Assembly: GCA_003118195.1 (NCBI GenBank)
Contig: BEXV01001717.1
Location: forward strand, 46,251-74,716
Length of the DNA stretch: 28,466 nt
Reading direction: 5' to 3'
DNA from: Hemicentrotus pulcherrimus
Lineage: Eukaryota; Echinodermata; Echinoidea; Camarodonta; Strongylocentrotidae
The translations under genes and the position numbers were made by a program. Below, one piece after another: positions 20,041 through 28,466 of the stretch. Below the pieces are notes generated by a model, which did no database searches, was not told the DNA's origin, and saw nothing but the letters and a program-made list of their open reading frames with translations. Numbering within the stretch: the first letter of the stretch is position 1; every line of letters starts with the position of its first letter.

Positions 20041-20320
20041 CTTTTTATAATCACCCACATTTACAGTAATTTGTTTGTATTCTAATGGTTACGTTTTTCT
20101 GCTTTTGCCCTTGTTGATACTTTATTCCTCATTTTTATTATGTTGTGTTGAATAACTATAATGTATATCATGTATATTGTTTTGTTATTTCTTATGGAAA
20201 TGCAGAAAATAAATCAATTCATTCATTGATATACATGTAGATAGAGTGAATGATTCTACATCTCGAGTAGACGAGCACTGGTCTCACTCGAATGGCATCG
20301 TATGGAGGAATCATCACTCC
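19805..20320. repeat. diverged duplicate pair split by purine repeats and a retroelement tail
   Basis: AGAGTGAATG, then a short spacer and CATCT(T/C)GAGTAGA, then CTGAATGGCAT or CTCGAATGGCAT, and finally CATTACTCC or CATCACTCC, occur in the same order at about 19805-19875 and 20241-20320. Identity is about 75%. The intervening 370 bp hold GA repeats and the LINE 3' end. Confidence 0.7.
20041..20229 (+). mobile_element. truncated LINE 3' end with ATTC tail
   Basis: A T-rich 3'-UTR-like segment ends with TTATGGAAATGCAGAAAATA, AATC and a short (ATTC)n tail at about 20215-20227. Elements ending in an ATGGAAATG-like motif followed by AATAAAT and a short tandem tail are typical non-LTR retrotransposon 3' ends in marine invertebrates. 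The 5' limit near 20041 is approximate. No coding sequence remains. Confidence 0.55.
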
Positions 20321-20939
20321 GAAGTGGATACACATAGTCATTCATAATGCAAAGTGTTTCACCGTATCCAAGCTCAATTAGCTTAGAAAAACAGACCCAT
20401 CATAATTGTATCCTCTAAAAATAAAGCTATAATCAGACATTTTCAAATCGTAATTTGCATTCATACAAGAATGTGGTGTTGACAGTTTACAGAGTATACT
20501 CATGAATTTGTAATACCTCCAAAATACACTTGCGTTTGTTGAAGTTTGTCAAGGATAAAAGGGATATGTATTCCCATAATAAACTGACCTCCTTCCAATA
20601 ACATTACCCTGTGTAATCAACAACAAAATATTCACCGTGTTGGAAACAATTGTGTACAATATAAACATGAACATGCACACATCTATACACTCAAACACTG
20701 ACAAACCCAGGCATTTGGGTGGCTTTGGACCGCAGTCAGCCATCATATACGGCCACAATTTTTTATCTTAAGAGCTATCCTCTTCTAACTTGACTTTGAT
20801 GATTAAAACATGTGTGCCCTGTTTCATCTTAACATGTCTCATCAATCGCTATCTATTCATCAACATGCCGCGTTTCTCCCCATCACTGAGAATCGAGTTG
20901 GAAAAGGAGAGGAAGCAAGTGACTGGTATTTCTCTGAGA
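20321..20939. other. non-coding AT-rich stretch
   Basis: No gene or recognised element. Confidence 0.5.
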
Positions 20940-20990
20940 TGGTTGTGTGTGGGTGTGTGCTTGTGGGTGTGTGAGTGTGGGTGTGGACAA
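20940..20990. repeat. GT-rich imperfect repeat
   Basis: Interspersed GTGTGTGGGTGTG motifs form an imperfect (GT/GGGT)n tract. The complementary strand gives a threonine- and histidine-rich ORF that is an artefact. Confidence 0.85.
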
Positions 20991-21164
20991 GAGCATGAAA
21001 TACCCCAATCGTATTGCTAATAAAACCAAAAAAACAAATGAGAACTGACAAAATCTTGGCCATTCAAGGTAATATTATTTTTTAACGATTGTCGACCAGG
21101 CAATCCCCCAAAATGATGGATATGAGGGCTAGTAAAAATTTCTTGAAAATCGTTGCAAAAAATA

Positions 21165-21540
21165 AGTTCATAAAGACGCAGTGCATCTTTACTGGGACTG
21201 CATCACAACTGACCTCCATTTCAGAAACTTCATTCAATTTATCTTCGCAAAGACAAACTTCTTGAAGATCCAGCATCCGTATTGCACAAGCTGATAGGTA
21301 TCAAGTGACTTCAATTTTACCAAGATGGTCATGTGGGCTTGAAAAGGCTGGAATATATGGAAATTCTCATCTCTCGATCTCTCAATCATTTAGATTCTTC
21401 CAGAACCTTTGTTAAGTATAGATAATTCAAAGATTTCTTGAAATCTATCTTCATGATCACTTCAGATCCTGAAGACACTGCATCTGTATTGCACACGCAT
21501 CTCAACTGACCTCCATTCCACCGTCGTGGTTATGTGGGCA
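21165..21540. repeat. degenerate tandem or direct repeats
   Basis: Related segments recur. CAACTGACCTCCATT appears at about 21206 and 21503, GTATTGCACA at about 21279 and 21488, and GGT(C/T)ATGTGGGC at about 21327 and 21529. Their consistent order suggests two or three decayed copies of a unit of roughly 150-200 bp. No coding is supported. Confidence 0.55.
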
Positions 21541-22109
21541 TGTAGAAATAGATGCTCATGACGATCCCAGGAGGTTGGATGCTTATATTGCTTTTCACAT
21601 CCTGTCAATCCATTATCAATCTGAAGATATTGGATGAGGTGTTATTGTCACTAGATATCTCATGGATTGATTTGGATTATTATAGAAGCCCTAAATACAC
21701 CTGGGATATAAATACATTGTATATTATATAAAAAGGTCTTCTCTGACATACTCAAAAATAGATGTAGACACTTGACCAAACATTCATCAGGGGAGAAGAA
21801 AAACATAGGAGGCTGTCAGACTCTAAATGTGTCAAATATATATTGTCTTGAAGAAAATGAAATATTCAGCCCAGAGGTATAACTGACTGCAAGTTCATGC
21901 ACAAATGTATTTTGTTATCCAAACTGTTGTTTTGACATATCACCGGCTCACACTGGTAAACAGTACACAAGGGCCCTACAACATTCTATAATGTTCAAGG
22001 AGACTTTCAAAATGACTGTTATTTATGATAGTTGTCAATTAACACTTGGTAAAATATTCCCCAAAAGGCAATAAATATGTATCGTAAGAGTTATCAATTT
22101 AAATAAAGA
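21541..22109. other. non-coding AT-rich stretch
   Basis: No gene or recognised element. Confidence 0.5.
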
Positions 22110-22640
22110 TCTTGGGACAGAGGAAATAGCAAACCACTATCCTTTCCCAAAAGTGTCTTTCAGAGTAGTCTTCCAACATCCTCTAATGTAGAATAACAGA
22201 TCTAGACTATGAAGAGGCACTTCATATATTCCCATAGTGGTCATTAGAAATGATTATTATACATTTCCTCTTGTTATGATTTTCCCCGATAAGATAGCTA
22301 CCGACATAACTTATGATCAAAAGACTTAATACATTAAGACTGGAAGCATCGAGAGAGCAACAACTAAAGCAACAACTAAAGCAACAACCCCCATGCTTTC
22401 CAAATTCTGCTGTTTTCAAGCAATCAATTACACTATTCTGAAACATTCTACACTACAGAAAAGCACAACAAATATTTCCATAAATGACAATTACATATTC
22501 CCTTTCAGTAAAATATTTCCTGAATTCTGCTATCATTTTACGACACTGAGGGACTCATTACTTTAAAATACAGGATGTTTTGAAGAGGACATAGTAAACC
22601 ATTAGCCATTTCCTCCAAAATGTCTCTGAGCGTCATTGAG
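22110..22640. repeat. diverged direct repeat, about 475 bp apart
   Basis: GAGGAAATAGCAAACCACTA, then CCTTTCCC and AAAGTGTCTTTCAGAG (about 22120-22165), resembles GAGGACATAGTAAACCATTA, then CATTTCCTCC and AAATGTCTCTGAG (about 22586-22632). Upstream, GTAAAATATTCC also has a counterpart at about 22507. This is an ancient duplication. Confidence 0.5.
22357..22388. repeat. 12-bp tandem repeat
   Basis: GCAACAACTAAA is repeated at 22357-22368 and 22369-22380, with a partial third copy GCAACAAC. Confidence 0.95.
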
Positions 22641-24033
22641 CTGGAGCCGCGAGTGGCAATTCTCTGGATACTAGGTTTCGCACCAGGGAGGTGCGGGAAA
22701 TATGGGGGTAGGGGCGCTTGTCAAAGAAGTGGAATTCACTCAATCATGATTATATTAGCCAAGCTTTCTAGTTTACCGACTGCTGAGAATTATTATTCAT
22801 AGCTTGGGCTGGGGATATATTTAGTGAAACCCTGTATATAAAGATTGTTAAAGGACAGGGAATTCTTTGTAGGCAGGAGAACTTTATGTACAGGTAGTCG
22901 CTGAACCAGATTTGACTGTACTTGAGATAGCTCAATACATACAATTAAAGAAGTACGATTTTCTATATGAGCAAATTCCTAAACATATTGGGTGTTGGAA
23001 TTTAGATAACATTTTCAAGTTGTATCATTTGCTCTCACTAAAAGCCTATTTGAAGAAGGACTGGACATTCTGTTGTTGAAATGTTTGAATGAAACTATCT
23101 AAAAACTATTTAAGAATGTAATGTGAAAATACAAACGACAATAATGAAACCAGTGTTTACTGGAGTTGAATTTTGGTGAACCATTTTGAAATACGGATAT
23201 TGAATTTTCATCAGCTGTCTCTAGGGATTATGAGTTGCATCAAATATTTCACTTCAGTTGTGATTCTGAATATTTTCAAAAGCAGGCAGGCCCTCCATGC
23301 TATTAAGAGAAGTATCTCTGGCTTGTTTTTTCTTCTCAGTAAAAAAAAATTGTTTCCATCTGTTTTATTCGTACGTTAAAAAAATTGGTTGTGATAAGTA
23401 ATCTTCCTTTGTAAATAAATCCCTGGTAAATTCCTGCAGTTCCATCAGAAATATATCACAATTGGTCAATCCATTTATCTTATTGCCATGGGGAATAGTT
23501 TCCCTTTAGAATAATCACATCAAATCCAAAATAAAATAATAAAAAGGCGGGCTTCAACCTTTTGACTCTTGCTTGAAAAAGCATGATTAAGATATTGAAT
23601 TTTCAAAAAAAGAGAAGAGCCAAATATATATTTAACAGTGACTAAAAAGGAGGTTAGGTAGAAGGGAACCTCATGTAAACCTCTAGAAATCTTTTTCAAA
23701 TCGCATGAAACGATAAAGAGAAAACTTGTAAGTTTCTATAAATTCTTATGTAATGATATTACAAAATCGAAGATGTATGAAGAATTTATTTCCTGCTCCT
23801 GTGACATTTTGCATATGCTCCCAATGGAAATCAGTGTTCCACAATGAATTATGATACAGATATCAAAAGAAACCAGAAATTAAGTTTTACACAATACTTT
23901 CTAAAATCAAACAAACATGTTTGGTCCCATAGCTGTGTCCCACTCAAATCAATCTCAGATTAAAAGGGTAGTAGTTGTTCTTCCCCTTGGACATGGCACA
24001 TTGGGGAACGGAGCCGGAGAACCATGAAAGCTT
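22641..24033. other. non-coding AT-rich stretch
   Basis: The start (22640-22720) is GC-richer, with GGGAGGTGCGGG and GGGGGTAGGGGCG, possibly a binding-site cluster. The rest is AT-rich with no supportable gene. Confidence 0.4.
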
Positions 24034-24061
24034 GGGTTGCCAATCGAGGGTTGCCAATCTA
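24034..24061. repeat. 14-bp direct repeat
   Basis: GGGTTGCCAATC followed by GA or TA occurs twice head to tail. Each copy has a CCAAT pentamer. Confidence 0.9.
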
Positions 24062-24240
24062 GGTCAGCTATAGAAATAGGATCGGCCATGAGGAGTGTTT
24101 GTTTTACAGTTCACACTTCTCATTACACTCTTGTTTACTTCCTCAGGCCCCGCTGAGAGCCGCTGAGCTCTCGTGTCTCTTCAGGCACTTAGTCTGGGTT
24201 CCCAGCAGTCAGTCGTAAATAAAGCCTGAAGCCCTCATTT

Positions 24241-25478
24241 CTGATAGCAATAAATTATTCTATATCTTTAAAAACAGGTAATGTTTAATATTGTTTTGCT
24301 GTAATGAAAGTACTTTCAAAAACCAACACCTTGTGATTTCTAAATTCTGGTAGTTTCACCTCAAATAGAAGTTACAAAGTGCACTCAAAAACCAATACCG
24401 GTAAGTAAAAAAACAGGGCTAACATGTATTTCTCTATTGATACAGGAAACTGTGATGGTTGTGACTGAATATTTTTATTTCCATTTGAAATATTAATATT
24501 TGCTGTATGGGTTTTACTTTTCAAGTAATTTGAATTAATTTTGACATCCACATGAAAACTAGCACATCCTGATGCTAAAATTAGGAATGCAATCAATTTG
24601 GGCCTAATCAAATTAGGTTGCACTAACTCTGTTCCTGGATAAACGGAAATCAATATAGAAATGTAAATACATGTACTGTAAAACCACAGCACAACCCCCA
24701 ATGTTTGGGTGAGCAATTTTTTTATATTAGTCTCACTTTGTATTCATTGTATATTTCAGTCGAACAAGTCTCACCCACATTTTATTTGATTTCTTCGGCA
24801 TGGCTGGCTACCATATACATGTACATATATGTACGCTAATTTGATAATGAGAGCAGTGGAGCTACGTAAATATCTCTGGTTCAATCCAAAATTTGAGGTG
24901 TAAGTCAGGAAATATGTATAAAATGTGGATGTTATTCAATAATAAAAGCTGTGTAGGTAATGTACATTTCATATCCAATCTAATTTCAATTCAAATTTTC
25001 AGATGAATTCATGTAAAACTCTTTTTTTTATCCAATAATGACAGAATTTCTTAAAAGAATGTTTGCAATGTACACTTGGAAACACTGGGAAAATGATTTG
25101 TGCTTGTGCACTGAAATGTCAAAATCACTGAGCCCAAAAGCCACTGCCTGTTTGACATGAAAGGAAAATCATATTTCACTATTTCTCCTGCTGATTTCAT
25201 TTGCTGGTAAGGCTATCGCAATAAATACATTTAAAAAATACTGCAAGCCACAGAATGACGACATGGAGAAGCGCTGACGTCAAAGCAATCTATATCATGG
25301 ACACAAAATGTGTATTTCCATCCACTGGCATGTTTTAGTTATAAGAAACCCACTACCACATCAATCAGTTCTAGGACAGACACTGAAAATTTTAAAGACC
25401 TGTCCTGCATTAAACATTCTGTTCGAACACAAAGGTCCCAGGAAAACTGAACAGGCTTCATCATTATGTCTTCAGGTT
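24241..25478. other. non-coding AT-rich stretch
   Basis: No gene or recognised element. It holds a TACATGTAC-centred palindrome near 24817. The 114-codon minus ORF at 24372-24716 has no recognisable domain. Confidence 0.5.
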
Positions 25479-25538
25479 AGAGCCAGAAGGGTGTTGTAAT
25501 TCACATACTTTGGACCGTTTCAATGCCCTTTTGGCTCT
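25479..25538 (+). ncRNA. candidate structured RNA hairpin, 18-bp stem
   Basis: Left arm 25479-25496 (AGAGCCAGAAGGGTGTTG) and right arm 25521-25538 (CAATGCCCTTTTGGCTCT) pair at all 18 positions if read as plus-strand RNA: 15 Watson-Crick and three G-U pairs. The loop is 24 nt. On the minus strand the three wobble positions become A-C mismatches. The arms match the array hairpins at 1061-1588 and the segment at 813-832. A second small inverted pair (GCTCTCAA 25534-25541 and TTGAGAGC 25561-25568) overlaps the end. Alternatives are a small foldback MITE or a degenerate palindrome. No known microRNA was recognised. Confidence 0.4.
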
Positions 25539-25568
25539 CAACAAATGATGTTGTCATTGCTTGAGAGC

Positions 25569-27043
25569 AGAATCCCATGTATCTGGGTTGAAGCAAGGTT
25601 TATGAAGGGGCACCGCAAAGGTAGATTTGGAGACATGGGTATTTTTCATTTCAAAAGCCACCAGACACTGTCAGGGTAATAGTGGATCCAAGCTTACATG
25701 GCCCATGTTTTTAAGGCCCATGTTTTTGAAGCACCTTACCTCTCTTGCCTTGCTCTCAAGTTGAAGCACTGTTAGTACAATAGTCATGTTGCTAAAAATA
25801 TGTGCAAAGAAGCTCAAATTTGGTATAGAGTTTCAAATCATTTCTTGTCATAATTGGAATACGAGAACTTCAAGTGCAATCTTTCCCATGAAACATTGCT
25901 TTTATAATAATATTTTTACAAATAGGACTATTAAAACAGAATGAGAAAGCTCACAAATTAGTTTCATCTACATAAAGCCTCAATGACACTGTTCTCTTTA
26001 GACATGAAGAAAAGCCGATGGGTGGGGATAAAATAAACTTCCTGAGTGCTAGCACTTACAATGCTCATTTGCATTACTGAAGATAACAAGCAAACCACCT
26101 CCTTATAGGGTAAATACAAGCAAAACATTTTGGTATGCCTCACTATTTGCACTCTTGAGAAAGCTCAATCTTTTTGTTATGTACATGTATGTAGCTAAAT
26201 CCAGTAATGTTAATGGGCTGTTGAGTGGGCAAGAATGTTAAAAAAATAACACATTCTGGGTACAATCATAAGACCTTGAAAAGCAATGTTGCCACAGTCT
26301 GTTTCCATTTTGTTAAAAGCTGGCTATTCATGTGAAAGTAGCATGGATTACTGAACCTTGAATTTCAGCTTTGCTGCTGCAAAAAAGAGAAAAGTGTAAC
26401 ACGGAGCATTGTGGTCTTAAACTTGATCGACAGTGGGCATTGCAAAATAAGACCCCCAAAAGGATGGAGGTAAAATGAAATGTTGTTGGAGTAGAGATTT
26501 TTTTTTAATTTTTAGGTTATGTCCTCGGAGAGTCCTTGGCGAAACTCTGAAAGAGGTAAAGGAAAAAGCCATTGCTACATGTATCAAAACATCAATGCTA
26601 ATCATTAGAAATCTTGCACAACATTTTGCTTTTGTCAAATAAAAGTAAAAGTACAGAAAATTATAGATTGTTCTGGTATTATTATCTAAATGTAAGTGCA
26701 ACCAGGATGGCTCACAGGTTCATAGATACAATCAGTGAGGCCAGGGTACTTTCAACATTTCTATGGACATGACTCAAGCATAATTGCAAAACCACTCATA
26801 AAGTTATGGTGCTTTAAACCAGGATCTAACATGAATAAAAACAACTTCACGCAGAGCCGAAAGGATGTTTATATTTTTTGTTAACCGAAATGAGTTACTG
26901 TCTGGCTGGCTGGCTCTACAGTCTACATAGGGTAGATAATAGTTCCAATAAGTTACCATTAGACAGGGGTGCAGATTTTCGGGTGCAAAGGGAACAGTTG
27001 CCCTTTCATCGATTCATACTACACAGCATAAATTTGAAGCATC

Positions 27044-27045
<2 letters not shown>
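25569..27045. other. non-coding AT-rich stretch
   Basis: No gene was recognised. A short direct repeat (GGCCCATGTTTTT, near 25700-25728) is the only structure noticed. Confidence 0.5.

Positions 27046-27091
<46 letters not shown>
27046..27091. repeat. (GA)n microsatellite, about 23 units
   Basis: An uninterrupted GA dinucleotide run ends in AAACAAATCC. It is likely length-polymorphic, and it generates a glutamate-arginine repeat in an incidental ORF. Confidence 0.98.
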
Positions 27092-27096
<5 letters not shown>

Positions 27097-27157
27097 ATCC
27101 TGAAGATGTATGTATGTAGATACTTGGTCTTACTCAATGATAACCAATATAAGCTTA

Positions 27158-27219
27158 GGGGGAGGGGGGCACTTTCTCTAAATAAAAACCTTTAAATTTT
27201 GAAGACTCCCCCCTCCCCC
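27158..27219. other. G/C-rich perfect foldback
   Basis: GGGGGAGGGGGG (27158-27169) is the exact complement of CCCCCCTCCCCC (27208-27219), with a 38-nt AT-rich loop. This makes a very stable 12-bp stem, or alternatively a G-quadruplex and i-motif pair. No other TIR homology is visible beyond it. Confidence 0.85.
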
Positions 27220-28319
27220 AACAGGCTCACAGGAAGACTGATAATAAAATCATCTCAAAAATATTTTTTGACTGAATTAAATTAAAATATAATGCAAAGA
27301 AAAGTCAATCACTAGAACTTTTTTGAAGGAAATAAGTGAAGTTAATAAACAGAAAAAGGCAGTAGAGATTACCTTCCAAGACATTTAAGAGATACTCAGG
27401 CATATACATGTACACATACATCTATCAGCCTAATGAGTGCTTGATCCACTTTTAGAGTCATTTAGATTTTAGAATACTACAAGTAGATGGTAATCTTATT
27501 CCTACTATTAATCATGTTTAATAGGTGGTCAACTCCACTTCAAAATTCGAGATCAAATACACCTGGTCACACCAAGTGCAGCTAGAGGCTATTTTCATTG
27601 CCTACTTTCTACGCCTTATCAACTCCAATTAACACCATGAAAGGTGATCGCTAACATCACATGTAAGTACACATGTAAGATAATGTTATCGCTCCTAGTC
27701 TCTCCTAATTAAGTGGAGAAGTGTGTATGCCCACACACGTATGAATAATGAGAGATTATGACCGACTTTTAATTTGTGATGGAACGTAAATATTGAGACA
27801 GAAGGTTAAAAGAGTATGAAAAGGTCCTCACAAAGTATCAGCCTTAGAATTTGTTTAGTTTGTGCTATTCTGACAATAATGCTCTACGCAGATCAATGTA
27901 AAATATTCTTGTTTATGGAAACTTATATTTGGAATGATAATTGCATCAGTGATATCCTTGCAGTGCATGAGTTTTATGTATCATATTGGATTATTTTGTT
28001 TCTTCTTTTTGTTTTGAATTTTAAACCAAATTCAACTTGGGATGTCCACAGCACCTTTTGAGCTTTATAGAGTTAATCACTCTGTCTCTCCAGTTCTTTT
28101 ACTGACACAACTATAGTTCCTCTTTTTGCGTTTCTTTGTAAATTATAAAAAAAGGTATCTCTTCTTTACAGTTTTTCATAGCTTCCAAGGTACATGTCAG
28201 CCCTAAGATTGATGTGAATATAATTCTGCAATGTAGCGCGTGATTACGTGTAGAAGAGTGTGAAATGTGCACTGACACAGAATCGGAGCATTCCCTACTA
28301 CCCACACGTACAGTTACGC
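27220..28319. other. non-coding AT-rich stretch
   Basis: An 81-codon plus-strand ORF (27816-28061) with hydrophobic runs has AT-driven composition and no recognisable domain. No gene is called. Confidence 0.5.
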
Positions 28320-28466
28320 ATGTAAACAGCCTCGACCCCTGCCTGGTGGGAGCGCAGCTTTATTTATTATGAGGCTCCCGATTGGATAGCTGGGACTGCA
28401 GGCAGTGTGAGAGAAAATCAATGTGATCCCTCCATATTCATGGCAAGCCGTGGAAAGGGAAGGGGG
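28320..28466. promoter_or_regulatory. possible regulatory segment at right edge
   Basis: Base composition rises in G+C here. The segment holds an inverted CCAAT (GATTGGAT near 28381), a TTTATTTATTATGA motif resembling posterior Hox/Cdx-type sites (near 28361), and the inverted pair CTGCCTG and CAGGCAG. It continues past the window, so this could be the edge of a promoter or exon. Role is inferred from motifs only. Confidence 0.2.

Noticed and set aside
25551..25572. CATTGCTTGAGAGCAG, resembling microRNA miR-137 (TTATTGCTTGAGAATACACG-like)
   Set aside because: The seed differs at its first bases and the 3' half does not match. The local fold is not that of a miR-137 precursor.
27816..28061. 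81-codon ORF with hydrophobic stretches, a possible small membrane protein
   Set aside because: AT-rich DNA favours I, L, F and Y codons by chance. No signal-peptide cleavage logic, transcript signals or conservation could be shown.

Overview
This window looks like nuclear DNA of an animal, most likely an echinoderm and probably a sea urchin. It is AT-rich (about 64% A+T by eye) and has no long open reading frame. It is packed with short interspersed and palindromic elements, microsatellites and tandem repeats. The organism is inferred from repeat style: a tRNA-derived SINE in the sea-urchin manner, LINE 3' ends finishing in short tandem tails, abundant TACATGTA palindromes, and inverted-repeat elements of types I recall from sea urchins. 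No species is proven.

Layout. 1-3020: tandem and direct repeats. These include a 151-bp array whose units each carry a hairpin and which is interrupted by a retroelement 3' end, then an old duplication whose first copy is interrupted by a terminal-inverted-repeat (TIR) element. 3591-4825: a palindromic MITE and a 299-bp SINE with a perfect 10-bp target-site duplication. 5461-8445: a minisatellite, G/C homopolymers, an 872-bp composite inverted-repeat element, an 18-bp triplet repeat and a hairpin. 8446-13978: mostly featureless AT-rich DNA with a 96-bp tandem duplication, a 999-bp element with perfect 34-bp TIRs, and a 258-bp MITE. 14135-14274: the best candidate coding exon, minus strand, encoding a short acidic serine-rich stretch with splice signals at both ends. 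17786-18032: a weaker plus-strand exon candidate. 18374-20320: long pyrimidine-rich and purine-rich tracts, a young 502-bp element with about 157-bp TIRs, and a LINE 3' end. 20940-28466: diverged duplications, microsatellites, a strong hairpin related to the array near the left end, and plain AT-rich DNA.

The window therefore reads as intron or intergenic sequence around a gene or genes with very small exons, reshaped by non-autonomous transposons. No gene family could be named. The most original signal is a set of short hairpins sharing a GGGC(A/G)TTA core. They occur in the 151-bp tandem array and again singly about 24 kb away, where an 18-bp stem is kept intact by three G-U pairs.
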